DNA of 64,000 bases, from the NCBI RefSeq assembly GCF_003634215.1, contig NZ_RBWX01000007.1, positions 978,945-1,042,944 of the forward strand, written 5' to 3'. Below are positions 1 through 8,606 of this stretch, piece after piece. The notes below the pieces were generated by a model, which worked only from the letters and a program-made list of their open reading frames with translations, was not told where the DNA came from and ran no database searches. The stretch comes from Sphingosinicella microcystinivorans. GTDB lineage: Bacteria > Pseudomonadota > Alphaproteobacteria > Sphingomonadales > Sphingomonadaceae. Every line of letters starts with the position of its first letter. Within the stretch, counting starts at the first letter, position 1. Position numbers and translations under genes: made by a program.

Positions 1-82
1 TGACGTCCCCTAGGTGGGCGCGAACGCTCGCACGGCCTCGCGCGGCATGGCATACGGCCCTTCTGTTTGCAGGAGAATCGCC

Positions 83-1231
83 GTGGATGCAGAGACGTTC
101 GGACTGTTTCGTTCGACCATCCGCCGTTTCGTCGATGAACGCCTGATCCCGGCTGAAGACGCGGTCGAGGAAGCGGACGCCGTTCCCGATGCGATCGTGA
201 ACGAAATGCGCGAGATGGGCCTGTTCGGCATTTCCGTGCCTGAAGAATACGGCGGGCTCGGCTGCACCATGTCCGAAGAGGCCGCGCTCATCCGCGAGCT
301 GACGCGCGCGTCGGTCGTCTTCCGTTCGGTGATCGGCACCACGCTCGGCATCGGCAGTCAGGGCATCGTCATAGACGGCACGGAGGCGCAGAAGCGCGAA
401 TGGCTGCCAAAGTTCGCAAGCGGCGCGGCGATCGCGAGCTTCTGTCTCACCGAGCCTGAGGCGGGCTCCGATGCCGCATCGCTCCGCACTGCTGCGGTGC
501 GAGACGGCGACACGTACCGCATCACCGGCACCAAGCGCTTCATCACCAACGCGACGCGTGCGAACGTCTTCACGCTGATGGCGCGGACCGAGCCGGACGT
601 GAAGGGCGCGGGCGGTATTTCCGCTTTCATTCTGCCCGCCGATACACCGGGCATTACGCTCGGCAAACCCGACAAGAAGATGGGCCAGAAGGGCTCGGTC
701 ACGACCGACGTGATCCTTGACGATGTCGTCGTTCCCGCCGCGAACATTATCGGGGATGTACCGGGGCGTGGCTTCAAGACCGCGATGAAGGTGCTGGATC
801 GCGGCCGCATTCACATCGCAGCCGTCGCGCTCGGCATGTGCGATCGGCTCATCGAGATGAGCCTCGCTTACGCGATGGAAAGGAAGCAGTTCGGCGACCG
901 CATCGCGAACTTCCAGCTCGTGCAGGCCATGCTCGCCGACATGAAGGTGGATATGCTGACGACAGAAGCGCTCCTGCAGTCGGTCGCCGCGAAGTTCGAT
1001 GCGGGTGAAGCGGTCAGTCTCGAATGTTCGGCATTGAAGCTTCACGCCTCCGAAGCTGTCGGCCGCATCGCCGACCGCGCGGTGCAGATCTATGGCGGCG
1101 CGGGCTACATGGCCGAATACAAGGTCGAGCGCTTCTACCGCGATGTCCGCCTGCTCCGCATCTACGAGGGCACCACGCAGATCCAGCTGACAATCATCGC
1201 CAAGCAGATGATCCGGCAGGCCGGCGCCTGA
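83..1231 (+). CDS. Acyl-CoA dehydrogenase family protein
   Basis: Flavoenzyme of the acyl-CoA dehydrogenase superfamily, about 382 aa, expected to introduce an alpha,beta double bond into an acyl-CoA in the cytoplasm. The sequence shows the ACAD signature CLTEPEAGSDA near residue 125, the helical C-terminal region with the YGGAGYMAEY motif, and the catalytic glutamate in IYEGTTQIQ close to the C-terminus. I chose the GTG at 83 because AGGAG lies seven bases upstream; an ATG at 14 would add 23 residues that do not look like this family. It converges on the S9 peptidase with only 18 bp between stops and a shared hairpin. The acyl substrate cannot be read from the sequence; the neighbouring BKACE and SDR suggest a short acyl-CoA produced by the same catabolic block. 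Confidence 0.9.
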   Translation: MDAETFGLFRSTIRRFVDERLIPAEDAVEEADAVPDAIVNEMREMGLFGISVPEEYGGLGCTMSEEAALIRELTRASVVFRSVIGTTLGIGSQGIVIDGTEAQKREWLPKFASGAAIASFCLTEPEAGSDAASLRTAAVRDGDTYRITGTKRFITNATRANVFTLMARTEPDVKGAGGISAFILPADTPGITLGKPDKKMGQKGSVTTDVILDDVVVPAANIIGDVPGRGFKTAMKVLDRGRIHIAAVALGMCDRLIEMSLAYAMERKQFGDRIANFQLVQAMLADMKVDMLTTEALLQSVAAKFDAGEAVSLECSALKLHASEAVGRIADRAVQIYGGAGYMAEYKVERFYRDVRLLRIYEGTTQIQLTIIAKQMIRQAGA

Positions 1232-1243
1232 ACAGGCGCCGGC
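1220..1243. terminator. Bidirectional hairpin between convergent genes
   Basis: Perfect 9-bp stem GCCGGCGCC / GGCGCCGGC with a 6-nt loop that contains the stop codon of the acyl-CoA dehydrogenase. A second small hairpin (GCAC...GTGC) follows at about 1244-1259. It sits between convergent stops at 1231 and 1250. The T-run is weak, so Rho-independent activity is inferred. Confidence 0.6.
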
Positions 1244-1249
1244 GCACGC

Positions 1250-3313
1250 TTATTTGTGCGTTTCGAACCAGCCGATCACTCCGGCCACCTTCTGCGCGAA
1301 GTGGCTCGGGAACATACGGATGCCGTGGTTTTCCAGCGGAACGCGCACGAACACGCTTTCGACCCCGTGGTATTTGAGCGCGGCAAAATACTGCTCCGAT
1401 TCCGAGATCGGCGTGCGGTAGTCGGCTTCACCCGTCATCACCATGGTGGGCGTCTTCACCTTGTCGACCGAGGCGAGCAGCGAACGGCGATGGTAATCGT
1501 CGGGCTGGCTCCATGGCGTTCCGAAGAAGAAGCCCTTGAAGACCAGTGGCAGGATATCGGATGTCAGCGCCTGGCTCTGCCAGTCGATCACCGGATAAAG
1601 CACGGCGGCGGCGCGGAAGCGTTCACTGCGCGCGATCATCCAGGCCGTAAGCGTGCCGCCGCCAGATCCGCCCGTCACGTAGAGGCGTGAGGTGTCGATG
1701 AAGCCGCGCGAGGCGACCGCGTCGATACCGCTCATCAGGTCGTCGAATTCGTCCCCCGGAAACGCATTTTCGATGAGATTGGCGTAGGTCTCGCCGTAAG
1801 AGGTACTGCCGCGCACATTGGGGTAGAAGACCACGTAGCCCGCTGCTGCCATCAGCTGCTTTTCGATGTCGAAACGCGGACCGTAGGCGGCGTTGGGGCC
1901 GCCGTGAATTTCCATGATCAGCGGATATTTTTTCGCCGGGTCGAAGTTCGGCGGATAAATCAGCCAGCCCTGCACGGGGAGATCGCCCTTCGACGAACGA
2001 TAGTTGATCTCTTCAACTCTACCGAGCGCACGCCCCGCGAACAGCGCCTCGTTCAGCCCGGTAATCGAGCGCGCCTTTCCGATGCCTGGGCCTGCGAGTG
2101 CTATGTTGCCGCTCGAATCCGGGGCCGCCCACTGCATGGCGACACGACCGGTCCGCGAAACCGAGAAGGCAGGCTCCGCCGTATAGGCGATGTGCGCCAT
2201 GCCGAGCCCTTCGGCGATCTCGCGGCGGCCGCCCTTCAGATCGAAAAGCGCAAGCCGGTTCTCGCCGCGGTCGGCGTAATAGGCGTAGATGCCGCGCCCG
2301 TCCGCGGCCCAGCGCGGTGCCATCACGTCGCGGTCGAGCGCGGCTGTGAGCACGCGGCGTTCGCCGCTGTTCCGGTCGAGCACCATCAGCCGCGTGGTCG
2401 TGTGCCAGCGTCCGGCCTCGTCAGCGCCGATGTAGGCAATGTATCTCCCGTCGGGCGATACTTGCGGAGAGGCTTCGGGGCCGTCGCGGTCGATAAGCGT
2501 CTTCATCGCGCCGCCGTCCACGGGGAGCAGGTACAGTCCCGTGTCGAACATCTTGCCTTTCAAAATGGCGCTTTCGTCGTTGCGGTTGAGCGCAACAATC
2601 AGGGCCTTGCCGTCAGCCGCCCAGGCATAGGGGCTGCCGATCAGCGGAAAGGCGCCTGATTCGTCGGTCGTGATCTGGCGGGGCGTGCCGCCGCTCGCCG
2701 GAACCGTGAATATATGCATCTGCCCCGGCGGAATGATGCCGGCGCCGTCCTGGCGGTACATCGCCTTGTCGACGACGATAGGGCCTGGCTTCCATGTTGC
2801 ACCGGGCGGGGGCGTGATGGGCGCGCCGTAGCTCTTAGGAGCGGCGGGAACGTGCATCGCGTAGGCGAGCGTCTTGCCGTCCGGCGACCATTCGAGGCCC
2901 ATGGGCGCGCCGGGGAAGCCACCGATTGTGGTCTCGACGCCGCTATCCATCCAGTGCACGACGATCTGGCGCGCGCCGCTGCGCGTGGCGACGAAAGCAA
3001 GCCGCTTTCCGTCCGGCGACCAGCGCGGATCGCTCGCGGCCTCTTCGGTCTTGGTGAGCGGCACATGGTTGCGGCCGTCGGCATCGATCAGCCACAGCGT
3101 GGGCTGATAGGAATCCGTCACGATGTCGGCTTTCAGGCGCACGTAGGCGACGCGCGTGCCGTCTGGGGATATTTGCGGGTCGTTTCCCGTTTCCAGGGCG
3201 AATACATCAATGGGCTGCAGCGGCGGATTGCTTGCGGCGTGGGCCGGCGCGGCGAAAGCGGTCAGCATTGCGAGCGCGGCAAATGATGCTGTTCGGAAAC
3301 TGGCTCTCGACAT
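1250..3313 (-). CDS. S9 family prolyl-oligopeptidase-type serine peptidase, exported
   Basis: Secreted or periplasmic dipeptidyl aminopeptidase/acylaminoacyl-peptidase-like enzyme, 687 aa. An N-terminal signal peptide ends near AAPAHA; the N-terminal two thirds is a WD40-like beta-propeller with repeated SPDG motifs; the C-terminal alpha/beta-hydrolase domain holds the oxyanion-region HGGPNAAYG, the nucleophile motif GGSGGG (Ser about 550), Asp about 631 (GEADYRTP) and His about 663 (ENHG). The start at 3313 has GGAAGGGGGAT just upstream; a longer ORF lacks the signal peptide at its terminus. It is divergent from an amidohydrolase, with a GntR-type operator at 3333-3345 between them. Members of this family trim short peptides; the exact substrate is unknown. 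Confidence 0.92.
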   Translation of the reverse strand: MSRASFRTASFAALAMLTAFAAPAHAASNPPLQPIDVFALETGNDPQISPDGTRVAYVRLKADIVTDSYQPTLWLIDADGRNHVPLTKTEEAASDPRWSPDGKRLAFVATRSGARQIVVHWMDSGVETTIGGFPGAPMGLEWSPDGKTLAYAMHVPAAPKSYGAPITPPPGATWKPGPIVVDKAMYRQDGAGIIPPGQMHIFTVPASGGTPRQITTDESGAFPLIGSPYAWAADGKALIVALNRNDESAILKGKMFDTGLYLLPVDGGAMKTLIDRDGPEASPQVSPDGRYIAYIGADEAGRWHTTTRLMVLDRNSGERRVLTAALDRDVMAPRWAADGRGIYAYYADRGENRLALFDLKGGRREIAEGLGMAHIAYTAEPAFSVSRTGRVAMQWAAPDSSGNIALAGPGIGKARSITGLNEALFAGRALGRVEEINYRSSKGDLPVQGWLIYPPNFDPAKKYPLIMEIHGGPNAAYGPRFDIEKQLMAAAGYVVFYPNVRGSTSYGETYANLIENAFPGDEFDDLMSGIDAVASRGFIDTSRLYVTGGSGGGTLTAWMIARSERFRAAAVLYPVIDWQSQALTSDILPLVFKGFFFGTPWSQPDDYHRRSLLASVDKVKTPTMVMTGEADYRTPISESEQYFAALKYHGVESVFVRVPLENHGIRMFPSHFAQKVAGVIGWFETHK

Positions 3314-3332
3314 AAATCCCCCTTCCAAATAT

Positions 3333-3345
3333 TGATCAAAGATCA
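3333..3345. promoter_or_regulatory. GntR-type operator, copy 1
   Basis: The 13-mer TGATCAAAGATCA, the reverse complement of TGATCTTTGATCA, lies 20 bp upstream of the S9 peptidase start and 171 bp upstream of the divergent amidohydrolase. The flanks extend the match with copy 2 (ATTATGATC...GATCAAT against ATATGATC...GATCAAT). Assignment to the GntR protein encoded at 5747-6457 is inferred from repetition around that gene. Confidence 0.7.
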
Positions 3346-3516
3346 TAATTTTATATTTCTGTTCGTCAATCACTCTCCTGATGACCCGTGGCTCGGGCGC
3401 CGGACAGTCCGGATGCCGCGATGTCAAAAATGGGTGCCGTTTGGTCATGTGGCGCGGTGCCCGCCGACTTTAGGACGTGCGAGGCGGGAGAGCGAAGCAA
3501 GGGAAGGCGACAAATC

Positions 3517-4809
3517 ATGAAAAGGCGGAGTGCGATCATTTTTGCGGCGTTGCTGATGCCGCTGGCGCAGGCGGCCGGCGCGGCGACTTTCATCCAGGCG
3601 GGAAACCTGATCGACGGCAAGGCCGATGCGCCGCTTGGCCCGCACACGATTGTCGTCGACGAGGGGCGCATCGTGCGCGTGGCGGTCGGAAAGGTCGCGC
3701 CGGGCGCGGGCGATACGCTGATCGACCTCTCGGGCCACAGCGTGATGCCGGGCCTGATGGACATGCACACGCATCTTTCCTCTGAAAGCGGCCCGGCGAG
3801 CTACACGGATCCCTTTGCTCTGGGACCTGCGGATTTCGCGTACAAGATCGAAAAATATGCACGTGTCACGCTGATGGCTGGCTTCACGCTTGTTCGCGAT
3901 CTCGGCGATGCCTACGGCGTGTCGATCGCGCTGCGCAAGGCGATTGATCGCGGCGATGTCGTCGGGCCGCACATCTTCACCTCCGGCGCTCCTATCGCGT
4001 CCACGGGCGGTCACGGCGATCCCACCAACGGTATTTCGCCAGCGCTCGGCCTGAAGACGCCCGGCGCCACCGAAGGCGTCGTCGATAGTGCGGACGAAGC
4101 GCGCAAGGCCGTTCGCCAGCGCTACAAGGATGGGGCCGATCTCATCAAGATCACGGCGACGGGCGGCGTGATGAGCCTCGCGAAAAACAGCCAGAACGCA
4201 CAGTTCACGCCCGATGAGCTTGCCGCGATTGTTGCCACGGCACGTGACTACGGGATGCACGTCGCCGCGCACGCCCATGGCCTCGATGGTTTGCGGCGCG
4301 CCGTTGCGGCCGGGGTCTCGACGATCGAACACGGCACTTATCTCGACGACGAGACCATGCGGCAGATGAAGACGAAGGGCATTTATCTCGTGCCGACGCT
4401 CATGGCCGGAGACTGGATCACCGAGAAAGCGAAAACACCAGGTGCGCTGCCCGATGTCGTGCGGCCCAAAGCAGCGGCGATCGGCCCGCGGATGTCGGGC
4501 ACGTTCGCGCGCGCCTATCGACTTGGCGTGCCGATCCTGTTCTGCACCGACAGCGGCGTGTCCGCGCACGGCGACAACGCGCGCGAGTTCGAGCTGATGG
4601 TCGCCGCAGGGATGCCGCCGATGGCCGCGATCCGCGCCGCAACGTCGGAGCCCGCGAAGTTCCTTGGCATTGCCGACCGTCAGGGCCGCATCGCTGCGGG
4701 CATGGCTGCCGACATCGTCGCGGTTCCCGGCAATCCGGTGGAGGATATCGCGCTGATGCGGAAGGTCGACTTCGTGATGATCGGCGGGAAGATCGTGAAG
4801 CAGCCGTGA
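3517..4809 (+). CDS. Metal-dependent amidohydrolase (imidazolonepropionase/Xaa-Pro dipeptidase-like), exported
   Basis: Amidohydrolase-superfamily enzyme of 430 aa that should hydrolyse an amide or cyclic amide, probably a dipeptide or imide, outside the cytoplasm. It begins with a signal peptide ending near AQAAGA. The metal-binding residues are all visible: HTH in [10 protein letters not shown], the lysine in LIKITATGG, histidines in AAHAHG and IEHGTY, and the catalytic Asp in CTDSG. The ATG at 3517 precedes the signal sequence and has GGGAAGG upstream, so earlier in-frame starts were rejected. It is divergent from the S9 peptidase and shares its intergenic operator, suggesting co-regulation in peptide use. 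Two other amidohydrolases of this type lie at 29900 and 53091. Confidence 0.88.
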   Translation: MKRRSAIIFAALLMPLAQAAGAATFIQAGNLIDGKADAPLGPHTIVVDEGRIVRVAVGKVAPGAGDTLIDLSGHSVMPGLMDMHTHLSSESGPASYTDPFALGPADFAYKIEKYARVTLMAGFTLVRDLGDAYGVSIALRKAIDRGDVVGPHIFTSGAPIASTGGHGDPTNGISPALGLKTPGATEGVVDSADEARKAVRQRYKDGADLIKITATGGVMSLAKNSQNAQFTPDELAAIVATARDYGMHVAAHAHGLDGLRRAVAAGVSTIEHGTYLDDETMRQMKTKGIYLVPTLMAGDWITEKAKTPGALPDVVRPKAAAIGPRMSGTFARAYRLGVPILFCTDSGVSAHGDNAREFELMVAAGMPPMAAIRAATSEPAKFLGIADRQGRIAAGMAADIVAVPGNPVEDIALMRKVDFVMIGGKIVKQP

Positions 4810-4830
4810 TCGCGTGGTTGACTTGCTATA

Positions 4831-4843
4831 TGATCTTTGATCA
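4831..4843. promoter_or_regulatory. GntR-type operator, copy 2
   Basis: Exact TGATCTTTGATCA between the amidohydrolase stop (4809) and the SDR start (4920), 76 bp upstream of the SDR. The flanking TA and AATAAT are shared with copy 1. Confidence 0.7.
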
Positions 4844-4919
4844 ATAATATTTCACGGGCTTTCCGTAACCGCAGCGCATCGGCCGGGTGCGTGAACACCG
4901 CCGATGGATCGAGACACGT

Positions 4920-5684
4920 ATGACAGTTTTCAGTTCAACCCAGGTTCTGGTGACGGCCGGTGCATCCGGAATCGGTCGCGCGATCGCCGAAAAATTCGCC
5001 GATGCCGGCGCGCGGGTCCACATCTGCGACGTTTCCGAAGATGCCATCGCAGCGCTTGCGGAAGCCCGCCCGGACATTGCCGCAACGCGTGCCGATGTGT
5101 CGGACGAAACCGACGTCGCCGCGCTGTTCGATGCTGTCGGATCAAAGCTCGACGTTCTCGTCAACAACGCCGGCATCGGCGGTCCGCACGCGCCGGTCGA
5201 GGATATCATGGACGCCGAATGGGAGCGGACACTCGCCGTCAACCTCACCGGTGCTCTGCGCGTTACGCGACGTGCGGTTCGCGTGATGAAGGCTGCAGGG
5301 CAGGGCGCCATCGTCAACATTTCCACCGCTTCGGTACGCACCGGCCTTCCGAACCGGACAGCCTATGTCGCCTCCAAGGAGGGGTTGATGGGCTTCACGG
5401 CGAATCTCGCGCGTGAACTCGGGCCGCACAACATCCGCTGCAACGCGATCCTCCCCGGCCTCATCGACAATCCGCGCGGCCGCATGCTTGTGGCGCGAGC
5501 AGCGGAAGAGCAGGGGCGTGCCGTGGCCGAAGTCGAGGCGGAAATGCTGCGCTTCGTCTCGATGCGGTGCTGGATCGACCCGGCGGAGGTCGGCGATCTC
5601 GCGGTCTTCCTCGCCTCGCCGGCGGCACGGCACATCACCGGGCAGTTCATCGGAGTTTGCGGCGGTGCGGAGTGGGAGGGCTGA
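4920..5684 (+). CDS. Short-chain dehydrogenase/reductase (SDR)
   Basis: Classical SDR of 254 aa, an NAD(P)-dependent oxidoreductase of the cytoplasm acting on an alcohol/ketone. Visible motifs are the nucleotide-binding TAGASGIG near the N-terminus, NNAGIGG, the catalytic Ser in NISTASV, and YVASK. The ATG at 4920 starts directly before the Rossmann strand; an in-frame ATG 33 bases upstream only adds unrelated residues. It is followed 62 bp later by the GntR regulator and then by BKACE. I infer that it may oxidise a beta-hydroxy acid to the beta-keto acid that BKACE cleaves; a sugar-acid dehydrogenase role alongside the Gfo/Idh protein is an alternative. Confidence 0.9.
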   Translation: MTVFSSTQVLVTAGASGIGRAIAEKFADAGARVHICDVSEDAIAALAEARPDIAATRADVSDETDVAALFDAVGSKLDVLVNNAGIGGPHAPVEDIMDAEWERTLAVNLTGALRVTRRAVRVMKAAGQGAIVNISTASVRTGLPNRTAYVASKEGLMGFTANLARELGPHNIRCNAILPGLIDNPRGRMLVARAAEEQGRAVAEVEAEMLRFVSMRCWIDPAEVGDLAVFLASPAARHITGQFIGVCGGAEWEG

Positions 5685-5746
5685 GCGCGGCAATGGACAG
5701 GAGCGGTCGCAGCGTCCTAAAGAAAGAGCCGAAAGGGACATCGTCG

Positions 5747-6457
5747 ATGACGACTGCTGCGCGCGCGACCCGGTTTGCACCGGTGCATCGCAATACGTTG
5801 AAGGATCAGAGCTATTCGGAGCTGCGGCGGGCGCTCGTGACCGGCCGTTTCCAGCCTGGCGAGCATGTAACCGTAAAGCTGCTCGCCGAGCAGCTCGGCT
5901 CCGGCATCATGCCCGTTCGCGAGGCGGTGCAGCGGCTGGTGGCCGAAGGCGCGCTCGTCAATCTGCCGAGCGGCCGCGTGTGCGTTCCCTCGCTGACGCG
6001 CGCGGAGTTCGACGAAATCATCGAGATCCGCATGCTCCTTGAACCGCACTGCTGCCGCAAGGCCGCAATTGCCATGACCGATGCGATCTTCGCGGAGATT
6101 TCGGAAGGGCAGGCGAGGCTTCGCGCTGCGGCGGCAGGCGAGAATCCGGAAGCGGCGCTGTGGGCCAATCACCAGTATCATTTCGGTATCTACCGCCAGG
6201 CGGGTTCGCGACAGATGCTCGCGCTTATCGAATCCGTGTGGCTGCGCTTCGGCCCCATGATGACGCACAGCCAAGCGGGCGGTGAGGGCGCTCAGGACTA
6301 CATGGACGCTGAGCTCAAGACGCAGGAAGAGCTGTTGGCGGCCCTCGCGGCGCACGACGGTGCGCGTTCAGCAAAGCTGATGGCGATCATCATTCAGCGC
6401 ACCGCGCGTTGGTATCACAAATCCTACCCGTTCGCGGAAGATGTCGAAGAATTTTGA
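5747..6457 (+). CDS. GntR family transcriptional regulator, FCD-type
   Basis: One-component regulator of 236 aa. Residues about 15-82 form a GntR winged helix, with SELRRALVTGRFQPGE, LAEQLG and PVREAVQRLVAEGAL all typical. The rest is an all-helical FCD effector domain (EIRMLLEP onward; histidines in ANHQYHFG are candidate metal ligands). Such proteins usually repress catabolic genes until a small carboxylate binds. An ATG at 5693 is also possible, but 5747 has AAAGGGA eight bases upstream and gives the usual family length. Its stop codon is embedded in operator copy 3. The four copies of TGATCTTTGATCA around it make it the probable regulator of the 3.3-11 kb block. Confidence 0.92.
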   Translation: MTTAARATRFAPVHRNTLKDQSYSELRRALVTGRFQPGEHVTVKLLAEQLGSGIMPVREAVQRLVAEGALVNLPSGRVCVPSLTRAEFDEIIEIRMLLEPHCCRKAAIAMTDAIFAEISEGQARLRAAAAGENPEAALWANHQYHFGIYRQAGSRQMLALIESVWLRFGPMMTHSQAGGEGAQDYMDAELKTQEELLAALAAHDGARSAKLMAIIIQRTARWYHKSYPFAEDVEEF

Positions 6458-6467
6458 TCAAATATCA
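6455..6467. promoter_or_regulatory. GntR-type operator, copy 3 (one mismatch)
   Basis: TGATCAAATATCA, one base different from the reverse complement of the consensus, begins at the TGA stop codon of the GntR gene and lies 68 bp upstream of the BKACE start. Confidence 0.6.
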
Positions 6468-6535
6468 TAGATCAGAGTATTGACGTTCGTATTGGTTTCC
6501 GCCAACCCTGTGCGCGTCGTGCACAGGGGAAAATC

Positions 6536-7471
6536 ATGCGTAAATCTAAAAAGACGATCATCACGTGCGCTGTGACGGGTTCGATCCACACGCCGTCCAT
6601 GTCGCCGTATCTCCCGATCACGCCGGATGAGATCGCCGAACAATCGATCGCGGCGGTCGAAGCCGGCGCGGCGATTGTGCACCTGCACGCGCGCAATTCG
6701 TCCGATGGCCGACCGACCCCTGATCCGGAGGTGTTCGCAGCCTTCCTGCCACGCATCAAGCAGGCGACCGACGCCGTGCTCAATCTCACGACGGGCGGGG
6801 CGCCGGGGTTCACAATGGACGACCGTCTTGCCGCGCCGGTGTATTTCCAGCCGGAACTGACTTCGCTCAATATGGGCTCGATCAACTTCGGCGTGTTTGG
6901 CCTTGCGGAGCGCAAGGAGCCTTGGAAGCACGAATGGGAAAAGCCGTTTCTGCAAGGCTCTCACGCTGCGCCGCAATCGAATACGTTCGCACAGATCGAG
7001 CGTGTGATCCGCGAGCTTCACGAAGGCTGCGGCACGCGCTTCGAATTCGAATGCTACGATGTCGGCCATCTCTACACGCTGGCGCACTACGCCAATAAGG
7101 GTTTGCTGAAGCCACCGTATTTCGTTCAGTGCATCTTCGGGATTCTTGGCGGTATCGGCGCGGATATCGATCATCTCACGCACATGCGAAACACGGCGGA
7201 TCGTTTGTTCGGCGATGATTACTACCTGTCGTGCTTCGCGATCGGTCGGAACCAGATGCCGTTCGTCACGACATGCGCCGCGATGGGCGGCAATGTGCGC
7301 GTCGGTCTGGAAGACAGTCTTTACATCGGCAAGGGGCAGCTCGCGACGAGCAACGCGCAGCAGGTTGCGAAGGTGCGTTCGATCCTGGAAGAGCTGGGGC
7401 ACCAAATCGCGACGCCTGCCGAAGCGCGCGAGATGCTTGCGCTTAAAGGCGGAGACCGTGTCGCATTCTGA
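6536..7471 (+). CDS. Beta-keto acid cleavage enzyme (BKACE, DUF849)
   Basis: TIM-barrel zinc enzyme of 311 aa of the BKACE/3-keto-5-aminohexanoate cleavage family, which condenses a beta-keto acid with acetyl-CoA to give acetoacetate and a new acyl-CoA. Family marks are ITCAVTGS at the N-terminus, the zinc-binding VHLHARN (His 49 and 51), FEFECYDVGH, and the C-terminal GGNVRVGLEDS. Length is normal for the family. It is downstream of the GntR gene and a GntR-type operator, and a strong terminator follows. Known family substrates include 3-keto-5-aminohexanoate and dehydrocarnitine; which applies here cannot be told by eye. The nearby SDR and acyl-CoA dehydrogenase fit upstream and downstream steps. 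Confidence 0.9.
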   Translation: MRKSKKTIITCAVTGSIHTPSMSPYLPITPDEIAEQSIAAVEAGAAIVHLHARNSSDGRPTPDPEVFAAFLPRIKQATDAVLNLTTGGAPGFTMDDRLAAPVYFQPELTSLNMGSINFGVFGLAERKEPWKHEWEKPFLQGSHAAPQSNTFAQIERVIRELHEGCGTRFEFECYDVGHLYTLAHYANKGLLKPPYFVQCIFGILGGIGADIDHLTHMRNTADRLFGDDYYLSCFAIGRNQMPFVTTCAAMGGNVRVGLEDSLYIGKGQLATSNAQQVAKVRSILEELGHQIATPAEAREMLALKGGDRVAF

Positions 7472-7486
7472 TGCGTGAAAAGGGGA

Positions 7487-7512
7487 GGGCGGGATTGGTT
7501 CCCGCCCTTTTT
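7487..7512. terminator. Rho-independent terminator after BKACE
   Basis: Stem GGGCGGG / CCCGCCC with a 7-nt loop, followed by TTTTT on the plus strand and preceded by AAAAGGGGA, which gives a T-rich tail on the minus strand. It lies between the convergent BKACE and Gfo/Idh genes and probably serves both. Confidence 0.8.
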
Positions 7513-8606
7513 CAGGACTGGGGTTCTACGCGGATATTTCGGGCGCCGCTCGCGTAGATCGCTTCCAGAACGGCGAGTGCGGCGATCCCGGCATCGGCAT
7601 TGCTCGTCGGCGCCAAACCGTTCCGCACTTCACACGCGAAGGCATCGATTTGCGCGCGGAAATGATCGGGGGCCGGATCGCCTTCGAGCGTTATCTGGCG
7701 CGTACCCTCCGCATCGGACAGATACAGGGCGTGCGCATAGTGGAATATGCGAAGCGCGCCGCGTGTGCCATGGACGTGGATGCTCCCTGGATGGGCCTGC
7801 CACGCGCCGCCTGGATGATAGCCATCCACATCCCAGCTTGCGCCCCAACTGAACTGCCCTTCTGCCGGTAGCTGTGTCGGCCAGGTGCCGTCTTCATAAA
7901 GCAGATGTCCCGTCGCGCCGTTTGCGAGGCCGAGAATTGCATATTCGGTTTCCAGCGGAGCACCCGAGACGTTGCCGCGCCCGCTTGCCCAGGTGACGGG
8001 GCTGCCTGTCAGCCAGGCGAACGCATCGATCAGGTGGACGCCGTGATCCACCAGGCCCATGCCACTGCCGCCAATGCCGCCTTCGGGATAGTGCCACGGC
8101 GGCAACGCCATGCGTGAGGACGGGCCGCGTCCGCCGACGAAATCCTCGCGGAGCAGGGTTACGTCTCCGATCGCGCCTGCCGCGATCAGGCCGCGAGCGT
8201 GCTTCAGCGCGGGCAGATGGCGATAGCTCGCGCCGTAGCTGAGCGGGACGCCTGCGGCCGCGCAGAGTCTTCGCATTTCCTCGGCGTCGGCGCGTGTGGT
8301 CGCCATGGGTTTTTCGACGAGGATGGCACGGCCTGCGGCGGCAACATCGGCAACGATTCCAAGGCGACTTGCGGGCGGTGTCAGGATGCACACGATGTCG
8401 AGCGATTCCGACATCAGCATGTCCCGATGGCCCGTATAAGCGGCGGCACCGCACGCCGCCGCCGCGTCGGCGACGCGTTCTGGATCAGCGTCGCACAAGG
8501 CGGTGACTTCGACGGCGGCCGAGCGCCGGTACGCCTCCAGATGGAGACGCCCGACGCCACCGACGCCGATCATGCCGACACGAAGACGGCGGGCTTCATT
8601 GCTCAA
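7512..8606 (-). CDS. Gfo/Idh/MocA family NAD(P)-dependent oxidoreductase
   Basis: Rossmann-fold dehydrogenase of 364 aa from the glucose-fructose/inositol dehydrogenase superfamily. It shows the dinucleotide motif MIGVGGVGRLH, the catalytic EKP in ILVEKPMATT, and the conserved DHGVHLIDAF region of the C-terminal beta-sheet domain. The start is a TTG at 8606 whose last two bases are part of the TGA stop of the upstream TBDT (TTGA overlap), implying translational coupling in a receptor-dehydrogenase operon. An ATG two bases into the next codons is out of frame. The substrate is probably a sugar, inositol or another polyhydroxylated compound brought in by the receptor; that is inference from operon structure. 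Confidence 0.87.
   Translation of the reverse strand: MSNEARRLRVGMIGVGGVGRLHLEAYRRSAAVEVTALCDADPERVADAAAACGAAAYTGHRDMLMSESLDIVCILTPPASRLGIVADVAAAGRAILVEKPMATTRADAEEMRRLCAAAGVPLSYGASYRHLPALKHARGLIAAGAIGDVTLLREDFVGGRGPSSRMALPPWHYPEGGIGGSGMGLVDHGVHLIDAFAWLTGSPVTWASGRGNVSGAPLETEYAILGLANGATGHLLYEDGTWPTQLPAEGQFSWGASWDVDGYHPGGAWQAHPGSIHVHGTRGALRIFHYAHALYLSDAEGTRQITLEGDPAPDHFRAQIDAFACEVRNGLAPTSNADAGIAALAVLEAIYASGARNIRVEPQS

Noticed and set aside
5567-5746. N-terminal extension of the GntR protein overlapping the SDR
   Set aside because: The extra residues are a shadow of the SDR reading frame and lack any homology-like pattern; the start at 5747 gives normal length.
7487-7512. Riboswitch or leader hairpin for the Gfo/Idh gene
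   Set aside because: The hairpin is downstream of that gene's stop, between convergent genes, with a T-run; a terminator is the simple explanation.
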